DNA of 38,628 nt from Gallionella sp. (GTDB lineage: Bacteria > Pseudomonadota > Gammaproteobacteria > Burkholderiales > Gallionellaceae). The position numbers were made by a program, and so were the translations under genes. Under the pieces are notes generated by a model that had not been told where the DNA came from, searched no databases, and saw only the letters and a program-made list of their open reading frames with translations. The DNA is taken from the NCBI GenBank assembly GCA_025350405.1, contig JANXXX010000181.1:1-38628 (forward strand), in the 5' to 3' direction. Shown here piece by piece: positions 9,631 through 16,839 of the stretch. Each line of letters begins with the position of its first letter. Positions within the stretch are counted from its first letter, which is position 1.

Positions 9631-9793
9631 GACGCGCCTTCTGATAAAAATATGGATTATTAACCAATTTAATATAAGCTTCGATTTCGTTCACCCGCAG
9701 CCACGGAATCATACCGCTGTCTCGATAGACGAAGTCACGGAAATAATGGTGTGCGCTCTTCTCGCCAACAATGATGGTGTTCTCGGCACTCAT
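9614..9793 (-). pseudogene. Fragment of a second phosphomannomutase gene
   Basis: An open frame of 59 codons directly upstream of wzm reads [20 protein letters not shown]. The full manB gene at 13906-15309 reads [20 protein letters not shown] at the equivalent place. After about 32 residues similarity fades, and the frame runs into the wzm start. The piece corresponds to the third domain of phosphohexomutases and has no active-site serine or metal loop, so it cannot be an active enzyme. It differs from manB at several codons, so it looks like a relic of a diverged second copy rather than a fresh duplication. Confidence 0.8.
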
Positions 9794-9858
9794 GCTGTTC
9801 TTATTAAGTTATATCCAGTCTTGCTCCGAATGCATTGGCCTCCTGCGCACCCGTCCCT

Positions 9859-10065
9859 TTATATATCAATTTCATCTTGAACGGGCTGAACCCGATCCAT
9901 CTGCCTGAGATCAGACACCAAGATGCGCCCACCTTCTTCGCATTCTTCGCATTCTTCGACCACGGCTTCGGCAACGTATACCTTGCTGAATATCTTTCGG
10001 CAAAAGTTCCAATTGCCCAATACTTGCGAACGCGATGAAGGGCGTAGTGTTGGATAGACAATCAC
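9859..10065 (-). pseudogene. DUF3368 PIN-like toxin, frameshifted twice and truncated
   Basis: The 68-codon frame starts with a GTG overlapping the stop of the UPF0175 gene, the usual layout of this toxin-antitoxin pair. Its middle, KIFSKVYVAEAVVEEC, is typical of DUF3368 proteins. The conserved start, SNTTPFIAFASIGQLELL, is present but in another frame (about 10000-10056). A one-base loss near 10056 and a one-base gain near 10000 shift that stretch and then restore the frame. The translated product therefore lacks the normal first strand and its active-site residues. The gene also ends early at DEIDI, where full members continue for roughly another 90 residues. It contains a 9-base direct repeat (GAAGAATGC twice). 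Confidence 0.72.
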
Positions 10066-10343
10066 AACAGTGGAGTCTCCCCGGTAAAGTTATCTTCATT
10101 GTCTTCCAGAAGTGTCGCCAAACTTTCTCGCATAACTTTCAAAAGAAAATGTACACGCGCAATGTTCCGCCAGCGAGCCGCCACGCCGGAAGTCATTTTT
10201 TCGCGGAAAAGTACAATGGCTGCTCCCAACTCAACCAGCTCACCGAACTGTTCGGCATCCAAATGTAGGCCGAGCAGGATTTCCTCTGGGCAGTCAACTT
10301 CGATCCAAGCTGGCTGACCACTTCGCCCTTGATGATTTGCCAT
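10062..10343 (-). CDS. UPF0175-family antitoxin-like protein
   Basis: This 93-residue product has the UPF0175 core IEVDCPEEILLGLHLDAEQF followed by GVAARWRNIARVHFLL, the small helical DNA-binding antitoxin family found before DUF3368 toxins. The upstream frame is open to 10409, so the start is uncertain; the ATG at 10341-10343 gives a normal length but has only a weak ribosome site. It ends in a TGA overlapping the GTG of the damaged toxin frame. With the toxin disabled, the protein, if made, would be an orphan. It sits between gmd and wzm, where it interrupts the expected operon. Confidence 0.65.
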   Translation of the reverse strand: MANHQGRSGQPAWIEVDCPEEILLGLHLDAEQFGELVELGAAIVLFREKMTSGVAARWRNIARVHFLLKVMRESLATLLEDNEDNFTGETPLL

Positions 10344-10469
10344 GTTTTTTCGGCCAGTCGCATTGAACCCAAACCCTTTCGTCTTGTGACTGGCTGCTTC
10401 ATGTACCACGATTGAGCAGGCAAAGCATAAATCCCGTTCGGTGCGGCAACCCTACTATTCGCAACCGCG

Positions 10470-11552
10470 TCACTCGTGGTAATCGTACGCGGCAAAGCCG
10501 TGCTTCTTGACCAGCTCGTCTCGCTCGGCACTCTTGAGGTCTTCTCTGACCATCTCTGCCACCAGTTCCTTGAAGGTGATCCTGGGCGTCCAGCCCAGCT
10601 TCTGTTTGGCCTTGGCCGGGTCACCCAGCAGGGTCTCGACCTCGGTGGGGCGGAAGTAGCGCGGGTCGACCTGGACGATGCATTTGCCTGAACCATCGTA
10701 ACCCTTCTCGTCGACGCCCTTGCCTGCCCAGCGCACTTTGATGCCCAGTTCTTCGGCGGCGGCATCGACGAAGTCGCGCACGCTGTATTGCACGCCGGTG
10801 GCGATCACGAAGTCTTCGGGTTTGTCCTGCTGCAGCATCAGCCATTGCATTTCGACGTAGTCCTTGGCGTGGCCCCAGTCGCGCAGCGAGTCCATGTTGC
10901 CCAGGTACAGGCAGTCTTGCAGGCCGAGCTTGATGCGCGACAGCGCGCGGGTGATCTTGCGGGTGACGAAGGTTTCGCCGCGGATCGGGCTCTCATGGTT
11001 GAACAGGATGCCGTTGCAGGCGTAGATGCCGTAGGCTTCGCGGTAGTTGACGGTGATCCAGTAGGCGTACATCTTGGCCACGGCATACGGGCTGCGCGGG
11101 TAGAACGGGGTGGTTTCTTTCTGCGGGATTTCCTGCACCAGGCCGTACAGTTCTGAGGTGGAGGCCTGGTAGAAGCGGGTCTTCTTTTCCAGGCCGAGGA
11201 TGCGGATGGCTTCGAGGATGCGCAGCGTGCCGATGCCGTCGGCGTTGGCGGTGTATTCGGGGGTCTCGAACGATACCGCGACATGGCTCATCGCGGCGAG
11301 GTTGTAGATCTCGTCCGGTTGTACTTGCTGGATGATGCGGATCAGGTTGGTGGAGTCGGTCAGGTCGCCATAGTGCAGCACGAAGTTGCGGTTGCTGACA
11401 TGGGGGTCCTGGTACAGGTGGTCTATGCGGTCGGTGTTGAACAGCGAGGCGCGGCGCTTGATGCCATGCACTTCATAGCCTTTGCCCAGCAGCAACTCGG
11501 CGAGATAGGCGCCGTCTTGACCGGTAATCCCTGTTATCAATGCTTTCTTCAT
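10470..11552 (-). CDS. gmd: GDP-mannose 4,6-dehydratase
   Basis: The 360-residue short-chain dehydrogenase converts GDP-D-mannose to GDP-4-keto-6-deoxy-D-mannose, the precursor of GDP-fucose, GDP-rhamnose and GDP-perosamine. It shows the nucleotide-binding start [19 protein letters not shown], the gmd-typical [15 protein letters not shown] and the catalytic [12 protein letters not shown]. The start at 11550-11552 is set by the family beginning MKKALITG and by GGGTGG seven bases upstream; an upstream in-frame codon at 11600 has no support. Its bases are visibly richer in G and C than wzm/wzt or the glycosyltransferases, suggesting a separate origin. No reductase or aminotransferase that would use its product lies in the window. 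Confidence 0.95.
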   Translation of the reverse strand: MKKALITGITGQDGAYLAELLLGKGYEVHGIKRRASLFNTDRIDHLYQDPHVSNRNFVLHYGDLTDSTNLIRIIQQVQPDEIYNLAAMSHVAVSFETPEYTANADGIGTLRILEAIRILGLEKKTRFYQASTSELYGLVQEIPQKETTPFYPRSPYAVAKMYAYWITVNYREAYGIYACNGILFNHESPIRGETFVTRKITRALSRIKLGLQDCLYLGNMDSLRDWGHAKDYVEMQWLMLQQDKPEDFVIATGVQYSVRDFVDAAAEELGIKVRWAGKGVDEKGYDGSGKCIVQVDPRYFRPTEVETLLGDPAKAKQKLGWTPRITFKELVAEMVREDLKSAERDELVKKHGFAAYDYHE

Positions 11553-11884
11553 TACTTCCACCCTGTTAAAAAATAAAAATGTTCCCAATACGCCCGACAA
11601 TTACAGCCCTGCCATGAAGCTCCTGCGATGGGTTGCCCGGCACGCATAAAGTCGCAAGCATAGCCGCAAACCCTTGCAAGTTCAAGGTTAACTCACGCCT
11701 GCGGCCACCTGTACGACCATATCCTCAAGGGAAACACCTCAAGAGTAAAAACATCAAGACAGTCGCTCTTTGTTAACCTCATATTGCCTCCCTCTCAGCG
11801 GGTGTGAAAAGGACATTCACTCAGATTTTTGATGACGCAATTCGTTGGGTTGAATAATCCCACCGTATCCTTTATAGCGGATTT
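11553..11884. other. Intergenic region between gmd and vapB with a possible small ORF
   Basis: This 332-base divergent region should hold promoters for gmd (minus) and vapB (plus). On the minus strand at 11693-11782 there is a 29-codon frame (starting MRLTKSDCLD) with a strong GGGAGG ribosome site five bases before its ATG. It may be a leader peptide or the stub of a lost gene. A near-palindrome lies at 11846-11862, just before vapB. I found no convincing sigma-70 boxes or other gene. Confidence 0.4.
11846..11862 (+). promoter_or_regulatory. Possible VapB operator
   Basis: A near-perfect inverted repeat, TGGGTTGAATAATCCCA, sits 23 bases before vapB. Antitoxins of this kind usually bind palindromes over their own promoter together with their toxin, so this is a reasonable operator candidate. 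There is no experimental or comparative support. Confidence 0.3.
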
Positions 11885-12139
11885 ATGTCCTTGGTAATTA
11901 CAGACCCGAAAGCCGAGCAACTCGCGCAGGAACTCGCACAAAAGATCGGCGGCACCATCCCCGATGCGATCGTCCACGCCCTCGAAGCGCAATTAATCAG
12001 CCTGAAAACACATAACACAACCGCCATTACTCGCGACGCTATACTAAAAATCGCCGCACGTTGTAAGTCTCTTCCTGATCTGGATTCACGCAGTGCGGAC
12101 GAAATACTCGGTTACGGCAAAAATGGATTGCCCCAGTAA
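11885..12139 (+). CDS. VapB-type antitoxin
   Basis: The 84-residue protein begins MSLVITDPKAEQLAQELAQK and continues with TIPDAIVHALE. This is the short beta-strand/helix DNA-binding half of Rv0623/PSK-type VapB antitoxins, and a toxin-binding tail ends with ADEILGYGKNGLPQ. Two bases later the vapC frame begins, the standard order. The antitoxin itself appears complete. Its toxin is cut off, so the pair is probably no longer a functional addiction module. It stands on the opposite strand from the polysaccharide genes around it. Confidence 0.82.
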   Translation: MSLVITDPKAEQLAQELAQKIGGTIPDAIVHALEAQLISLKTHNTTAITRDAILKIAARCKSLPDLDSRSADEILGYGKNGLPQ

Positions 12140-12141
12140 AA

Positions 12142-12426
12142 ATGGTTGTCGATACTTCGGCGCTGATTGCGATTCTCCTGAATGAGCCGGATGCCGAAAT
12201 ACTCTCCGCTACACTTGCCGCATCTTTCCCTTGCATCATAAGTGATGTCTCTTTCCTTGAGGCATCCATCGTCATGGAAAGCAAAAAAGGAGAAGCCGGG
12301 CTTGCTCTTCTTGATGAGCTTATCACTACCGCACAGTTCGAAATTGCCGCCTTTGATGATGCGCAACATCGAATCGCGCGCGATGCCTACCGGTACTATG
12401 GCAAGGATCGACATCCTGCCGGATTA
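12142..12426 (+). pseudogene. VapC PIN-domain toxin, truncated before its last acidic residues
   Basis: The frame starts with MVVDTSALIAILLNEPDAE, including the first catalytic aspartate, and keeps DVSFLEASIVMESKKG. It runs to YRYYGKDRHPAGL, which in complete VapC proteins is followed by NFGDC with the next catalytic aspartates. Here the sequence changes at 12418-12427 into antisense DNA of a wzm-like gene. The open frame continues as unrelated residues to 12597. The ribonuclease centre is therefore incomplete. The joint lies at a stretch that reads ggattaa on one side and the wzm FFNP codons on the other, so short shared bases may have guided the joining. Confidence 0.75.
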
Positions 12427-12575
12427 AAGAACGACCATGCCATTCCCATGATGGAACCGCGATATCGGCCCATCACCTCCCGACGGGTCATCTGCGCGAT
12501 CAGGTCGCGATGCCGCAACAAACTGTGTGCCAGCGCTGTCAGTGAAGTCGGATGCTGCGCATGCGGATTAATCAT
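12415..12575 (-). pseudogene. 5' fragment of a second wzm permease gene
   Basis: On the minus strand an ATG at 12573-12575, with a CGGAG ribosome-like site, starts a frame that reads LLRHRDLIAQMTRREVMGRY and then GSIMGMAWSFFNP. This matches the amino terminus of ABC-2 polysaccharide permeases and parallels [20 protein letters not shown] in the intact wzm. After about 50 codons it enters the antisense of vapC. It is therefore a 3'-truncated second permease gene, clearly diverged from the intact copy and not a recent duplicate. Confidence 0.72.
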
Positions 12576-13108
12576 ATTAACAACTCCGTGTCAGTAATTT
12601 TATTGCTCACGCCGCATCCAACGGCTACCCCAGCTTGTGCGCACAGCAACTCGAGCCCAGTTAAGATTGGCCACATCAACAAACCTTCATTTGGACACTG
12701 CCTGCATCGGTTTGCGCAAAATGCAGCGATAAATCGGTAATGATCGTTGCTGACCAGTCCGTAAATAACGCCCATATCGATGTTCATGTAATCATGCACA
12801 ATCCGGTTGCCCATGCCCAGTGCAGAATTCCACTGCTGCAATTCTTGCAGTGTGATGTCGCCATGCCGCTCAAGACTGGCAAAAGCATCGTAGGCCGATA
12901 CGGGCACCGATACACCGGCCAATTTGAGCAGGTGTTTTGATTTTCCGATGGCATTTTCCACCAGAACTTGCAGGGCATGCAGCATGCCACTTTGCTCCAG
13001 GCGCGAAAGGGAAGCACCCGACATAATCCGCTGCCTTGCCTCGTCCAGCAGAGCAGTTTGTTCGCTGGCAATGCGCTTGCATTCTGCCTGATACAGCTCA
13101 CGCCGCAT
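12572..13108 (-). CDS. HepT-like (DUF86) toxin-family protein with altered motif and foreign tail
   Basis: Residues 1-130 resemble HepT/DUF86 proteins: a four-helix HEPN fold with VLVENAIGKSKHLL and the late RFIAAF. Active HEPN nucleases carry R-x4-H-x-Y. Here the segment is GMGNRIVHDY, so position 100 is Gly (codon GGC), where Arg (CGC would suffice) is expected, while His105 and Tyr107 remain. From about residue 131 the sequence (CANRCRQC...) is unlike HepT and runs to a TGA overlapping the ATG of the wzm fragment, so the tail probably belongs to another broken gene. It overlaps the downstream end of the MntA-like frame by 11 bases, as in hepT-mntA pairs. It is probably inactive. Confidence 0.65.
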   Translation of the reverse strand: MRRELYQAECKRIASEQTALLDEARQRIMSGASLSRLEQSGMLHALQVLVENAIGKSKHLLKLAGVSVPVSAYDAFASLERHGDITLQELQQWNSALGMGNRIVHDYMNIDMGVIYGLVSNDHYRFIAAFCANRCRQCPNEGLLMWPILTGLELLCAQAGVAVGCGVSNKITDTELLI

Positions 13109-13345
13109 GATTTTGCCTCCAGTAATAGTCTTCCAGCTCTCCCCATGTCCGGGTAAGGTAATGGCTCCAAGCCAGGGTATCTTCGCCCTTGAGGGCGATA
13201 CCTTCTTCAGCGATCACTGCACGCATAGCCAGGCGAGCTGTCGGAATGTCGATCAAGTCCAGCTTATCCGGATGTATCCCGGTTGCCCCGGCAATTTTGT
13301 GCCTGAGCATTTCTGTGTGCTCCAAGCGAGCCAGCCCATCAACTT
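13098..13345 (-). pseudogene. MntA-like nucleotidyltransferase antitoxin, catalytic half lost
   Basis: Only the carboxy-terminal part is recognisable: HPDKLDLIDIPTARLAMRAV and the closing WGELEDYYWRQNHAA, which fit the end of minimal nucleotidyltransferase (MNT) antitoxins paired with HepT. The amino-terminal GSxARGxxxxxSDxD centre is absent. Upstream, the open frame continues to 13448 only through the left end of an IS200/IS605-type element (hairpin at 13353-13373). No other half was found beyond that element. Insertion and loss therefore removed the active half, leaving hepT without a working partner. Confidence 0.6.
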
Positions 13346-13352
13346 GTAATTC

Positions 13353-13373
13353 CCCGCAGTCTTGCTGCGGGGA
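13353..13373. repeat. Perfect hairpin at the left end of the IS200/IS605-type element
   Basis: CCCCGCAG and CTGCGGGG form an uninterrupted 8-base stem around a 5-base loop, 19 bases before the tnpA start. IS200/IS605 transposases recognise such sub-terminal hairpins as single-stranded DNA. The matching right-end hairpin was not clearly identified. Confidence 0.6.
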
Positions 13374-13391
13374 CACCGCTAAAATGAAGGG

Positions 13392-13889
13392 ATGGAAGAA
13401 GGACGAGTAAAGAAGAGCAGCCACTGTGCGTGGCAAATACACTATCACATAGTGTTCCCGGTGAAATATCGGAAAGCGTTACTGGATGAGGACGTTGAGC
13501 GGATTATTGTTGAGACGGCATGCGGAATAGAGGAACGCTACGATATAGAATTTGAGCAGATTGGATGTGATCGTGACCACATCCACATACTGTGCGCGGG
13601 GCATCCGAAGGTGGCGCCTGGGCAAATAGTGAGGGTGTTCAAAAGTCTTACGGCGCGGGAGATATTTCGAGGGAAGCCGAGCGTAAAGAGAGCGTTGTGG
13701 GGCGGGCAGTTTTGGACGGATGGCTACTATGTGGCGACAGTTCGGGAACGAGGCGAATGGAAGGTGGTAGAGCGGTATGTAAAGAATCAAGGCAAGCCGC
13801 GTGAAGAACTACGAGCTCAAGCTCGGGAATGTTGCGCAACACCTCAATCGGGCGATCAGACTCTGTCACAAGCCCCCCGCGCGTATTGA
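13392..13889 (+). CDS. tnpA: IS200/IS605-family transposase TnpA (HUH-Y1)
   Basis: The 165-residue protein has the family start CAWQIHYHIVFPVKYRK, the metal-binding HUH motif HIH (residues 63-65 in CDRDHIHILC), and the nucleophile region FWTDGYYVATV with the catalytic tyrosine near 112-113. All parts needed for single-strand cutting are present. Typical members are 135-150 residues; here the end after YVKNQGKP is longer and shows no family pattern. In the +1 frame the same DNA (13801-13899) encodes a coherent peptide beginning VKNYELKLGNVAQ. A frameshift near 13800 may have changed the natural end. The start is uncertain by a few codons because the ribosome site is weak. Confidence 0.85.
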   Translation: MEEGRVKKSSHCAWQIHYHIVFPVKYRKALLDEDVERIIVETACGIEERYDIEFEQIGCDRDHIHILCAGHPKVAPGQIVRVFKSLTAREIFRGKPSVKRALWGGQFWTDGYYVATVRERGEWKVVERYVKNQGKPREELRAQARECCATPQSGDQTLSQAPRAY

Positions 13890-13905
13890 TTCGGCATGAG
13901 ATTCA

Positions 13906-15309
13906 TCAACCGGCGTTCCCGATCAATGCTTCTATCGTTTTCACATGTTGCTGTACCGCCGCAATATCTCCCCGCGTTTCCACGTTCAGCCTGAGCAGTG
14001 GCTCGGTGTTCGAGCCACGAATATTAAAACGCCATTGAGGGAACTCGGCACTGATGCCATCGGTGCGGTCGATGGTTGGAATGGCGTCCCTCACCCCATC
14101 CCCTCTCCCGGAGGGCGAGGGATTAAGGTAGTGTTGCAATACGCGCTCTATGGTCTGCGCCATGTTGCTCACCCGGTAGTTGATCTCGCCGCTGCACGGG
14201 TAGGCCGCTATGCGTTCGCCCACCAGTTGCGAGAGCTTCTTGCCGCTGATGCTGAGCAGTTCGGCCACCAGCAGCCAGGGAATCATGCCGCTGTCGCAGT
14301 AAGCGAAGTCGCGAAAGTAATGGTGCGCGCTCATCTCGCCGCCGTAAATCGCATTTTCGGCGCGCATGCGCTCCTTGATGAAGGCATGGCCGGTTTTGCT
14401 TTGTATCGCGATGCCGCCGGCCTGCTCCACCATGGCTATGGTATTCCAGGTCAGGCGCGGATCGTGGATGATTTTTTCGCCCTGATGCTTGATCAAGAAG
14501 GCCTCGGCCAGCAAGCCGACGATGTAATAACCTTCGATAAACTCGCCGTTCTCATCAAACAGGAAGCAGCGGTCGAAGTCGCCGTCCCAGGCGATGCCCA
14601 TGTCGGCCTTATGTGCCTTGACAGCGTCTGCCGTCGCCGCACGGTTTTCCGGCAGCAGCAGATTCGGAATGCCGTTCGGAAAGTTGCCGTCCGGCTGATG
14701 ATGCACCTTGATGAAAGTGACCGGTGCATTGAGCTGTTTGAAGCGAGCCTCCAGCGCATCGACCACATGACCGGCCGCACCGTTGCCAGCATTGACCACC
14801 AGCCTGAGCGGCTTGAGCGCTGCTGAGCTAAGGTAAGTCAACAGGTGATCAACATAAGGATCGATGATCGAGGATCGGGTCAATGTGCCGCGCCGGACTG
14901 CAGGCGCAAACTGGTTGGCCTCTACCAGTGACTGGATCGCCTTGAGACCGGTATCGCCGCTGATCGGACGAGCGCCACGGCGCACCAGCTTCATGCCGTT
15001 GTAGTCCATGGGATTATGGCTGGCAGTGACCTCAATGCCGCCATCCACATCCAGATGGAAAGCCGCGAAATAAACCTCTTCGGTGCCGGTCATGCCGATG
15101 TCGATGACGTCTGCGCCGCCGTCCATCAGGCCGTTGGCCAGCGCCTGTTTCAACGACTCGCTGGTCAGTCTCACATCGCCGCCGACCACCACACGCTTGG
15201 CGCTTAAGTGCTGCGCATAGGCACGGCCTATCCGGTACGCGATGTCTTCGTTGAGTTCATCGCCCAGACGGCCACGGATGTCGTAGGCCTTGAAGCAGGC
15301 GAGACTCAT
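13906..15309 (-). CDS. manB: Phosphomannomutase / phosphoglucomutase
   Basis: The 467-residue phosphohexomutase converts mannose-6-phosphate to mannose-1-phosphate. It starts [17 protein letters not shown], carries the phosphoserine loop TASHNP (Ser97), the metal loop DGDFDRC (about 240), the sugar loop [10 protein letters not shown], and the phosphate-binding end [15 protein letters not shown]. The start overlaps the manC stop by four bases, so the two are coupled. Unusually, residues about 395-407 ([13 protein letters not shown]) are encoded by a palindromic repeat (14101-14121) inserted in frame between the third and fourth domains. The enzyme probably tolerates it because it falls in a linker. 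The product feeds ManC and then Gmd. Confidence 0.95.
   Translation of the reverse strand: MSLACFKAYDIRGRLGDELNEDIAYRIGRAYAQHLSAKRVVVGGDVRLTSESLKQALANGLMDGGADVIDIGMTGTEEVYFAAFHLDVDGGIEVTASHNPMDYNGMKLVRRGARPISGDTGLKAIQSLVEANQFAPAVRRGTLTRSSIIDPYVDHLLTYLSSAALKPLRLVVNAGNGAAGHVVDALEARFKQLNAPVTFIKVHHQPDGNFPNGIPNLLLPENRAATADAVKAHKADMGIAWDGDFDRCFLFDENGEFIEGYYIVGLLAEAFLIKHQGEKIIHDPRLTWNTIAMVEQAGGIAIQSKTGHAFIKERMRAENAIYGGEMSAHHYFRDFAYCDSGMIPWLLVAELLSISGKKLSQLVGERIAAYPCSGEINYRVSNMAQTIERVLQHYLNPSPSGRGDGVRDAIPTIDRTDGISAEFPQWRFNIRGSNTEPLLRLNVETRGDIAAVQQHVKTIEALIGNAG
14101..14121. repeat. Palindromic dispersed repeat inside manB
   Basis: CCCTCTCCC, GGA, then GGGCGAGGG form a hairpin of the kind that usually lies between genes in proteobacteria. 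Here it is inside the manB reading frame and is translated as a proline/glycine-rich insert without breaking the frame. Confidence 0.6.
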
Positions 15310-16736
15310 TGCGCTACCCGGCCGTATTTGTCGTCAAAGCGGACGATGTCGTCTTCACCCAGATATTCGCCGCTCTGCACTTCGATCATCACCAGATCAA
15401 CCACTCCGGGATTTTCCAGGCGATGTTTGTGGCCGGCGGGAATGTAGGTGGATTCATTGGTGTTGACGAACAGCTCGTTGTCGCCGTTCACCACGCGCGC
15501 CATGCCGCTGACGACGATCCAGTGTTCGCTGCGGTGGTGGTGCATTTGCAGGCTGAGGCTGGCGCCCGGCTTGACCTCGATGCGCTTGATCTTGAAGCGC
15601 GGCCCCTCTTCCAGCACTGTGTAAGTACCCCAAGGGCGATGCACGGTACGGTGCAGCTTGTACGTTTCGTGGCCCTGTGCTTTCAGGCTGGCATACAGAT
15701 GTTTGACATCCTGGGCGCGGTTGCGGTCGGCCACCAGCAAGGCATCGGGAGTATCGATGATGATGAGGTTATCGACACCCACCGCACCGACCAGCCTGTC
15801 ATTGCTCTGGATATAACAGTTGGCCACGTCGTGCAATATTGCCTCGCCTTCGATGCGATTGCCTTTGACGTCAGGTTCGATCAGGTCGCCCATCGCGACC
15901 CAGGAACCGATATCTCCCCAGCCGATGTTGCACGGCACGACGGCCACACTGGCGGATTTTTCCATGACCGCATAGTCGATGGAGTCGTCGGTTACTTGTT
16001 CAAACGTTTCAGGATTAAGATCAACCTGGGTAAATCCTTTGCCTTCTGCTATACGAGATTTGGCCATGCAGGTGCGCATGGCAGCAAGGATGGCCGGGCA
16101 GTGCTGCTCCATTTCGCGCAGCATGGTTCCGGCGGAAAAACAGAACATGCCGGAGTTCCACAGGTAGCGGCCCGAGTTTACATATTCCCGGGCTTTTTCC
16201 AGGCTGGGTTTTTCGACGAAACGAATCACGGCATTGCCATCCGTTTCGATGTAGCCATAGCCGGTTTCCGGCGCTTCCGGCTGGATACCAAAAGTAACGA
16301 GCTTTCCTTGCGCGGCCAGCTGCGTGGCCTTTGCAACAGCTTGTGCAAAAGCCGCTTGGTCGGTAATCAGATGGTCGGCAGCCAGCACCAGCAACAGCGC
16401 GTCTTCGCCGTGGGTTTGCGCCACGCGCAGCGCAGCAGCAGCGACGGCGGGGGCGGTGTTGCGGCCAAAGGGTTCGAGAATAAAGCTGTTTGATATTTCT
16501 TTTTGGTCGGCGCTGGCCAATTCACGATATTCGTCGACGGTTTTAAAAAATAGTTCGCGGTTGGTGACGGTCAGTGTTTCGACGACATTCGGGAGTGTCA
16601 CTCCGCGCAGCCATGCCTTCTGCAACAGACTTTGCCCGTCCGCCAGGCGGATAAAGGGCTTGGGATGTAACTCACGGGAAACCGGCCAGAGGCGAGAGCC
16701 TGCGCCGCCGCATAAGATCGTTGGGATTAGTTTCAT
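15306..16736 (-). CDS. manC: Mannose-1-phosphate guanylyltransferase / mannose-6-phosphate isomerase
   Basis: This 476-residue bifunctional type II enzyme supplies GDP-mannose. The amino-terminal pyrophosphorylase has the signature [30 protein letters not shown] and WNSGMF. The carboxy-terminal cupin from about residue 350 has [12 protein letters not shown] and the zinc-binding [14 protein letters not shown] of mannose-6-phosphate isomerases. Its length is normal for the AlgA/ManC group. It overlaps manB by four bases and lies about 100 bases after rfbC. With manB and gmd it gives a full path from fructose-6-phosphate to GDP-4-keto-6-deoxymannose. Confidence 0.96.
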   Translation of the reverse strand: MKLIPTILCGGAGSRLWPVSRELHPKPFIRLADGQSLLQKAWLRGVTLPNVVETLTVTNRELFFKTVDEYRELASADQKEISNSFILEPFGRNTAPAVAAAALRVAQTHGEDALLLVLAADHLITDQAAFAQAVAKATQLAAQGKLVTFGIQPEAPETGYGYIETDGNAVIRFVEKPSLEKAREYVNSGRYLWNSGMFCFSAGTMLREMEQHCPAILAAMRTCMAKSRIAEGKGFTQVDLNPETFEQVTDDSIDYAVMEKSASVAVVPCNIGWGDIGSWVAMGDLIEPDVKGNRIEGEAILHDVANCYIQSNDRLVGAVGVDNLIIIDTPDALLVADRNRAQDVKHLYASLKAQGHETYKLHRTVHRPWGTYTVLEEGPRFKIKRIEVKPGASLSLQMHHHRSEHWIVVSGMARVVNGDNELFVNTNESTYIPAGHKHRLENPGVVDLVMIEVQSGEYLGEDDIVRFDDKYGRVAQ

Positions 16737-16839
16737 ATCGAAATGCTCATGGGTTATTTATGATGATTTAACGGATGATGCTACAGGCACATTACGCATT
16801 AATGACGCAGGCAAGGTGGATAATTGGCGCACGGATAGC

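Larger units (their letters stand above)
13346..13900 (+). mobile_element. IS200/IS605-type single-gene insertion sequence
   Basis: The unit consists of the left hairpin (13353-13373), tnpA, and about 10 bases before manB's end. No tnpB was seen. These elements insert without duplicating their target, so borders cannot be read from direct repeats; the limits given are estimates. It sits where the mntA-like gene loses its first half and directly behind the 3' end of manB. Confidence 0.55.

Noticed and set aside
9940-9965. Short direct repeat of GAAGAATGC resembling the start of an array
   Set aside because: Only two full copies, inside the DUF3368 coding region and without spacers, so not CRISPR.
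10193-10765. Open frame of 190 codons on the minus strand overlapping the end of gmd
   Set aside because: It is gmd and UPF0175 DNA read out of frame. Ser/Arg/Thr-rich sequence without a family pattern.
13353-13373. Perfect hairpin considered as an intrinsic terminator
   Set aside because: No T run on either side, and its place just before tnpA fits an IS200/IS605 end better.
15309-16493. Long open frame of 394 codons on the plus strand opposite manC
   Set aside because: It mirrors the high-GC codon pattern of manC, has no ribosome site, and shows no family pattern. manC is certain.
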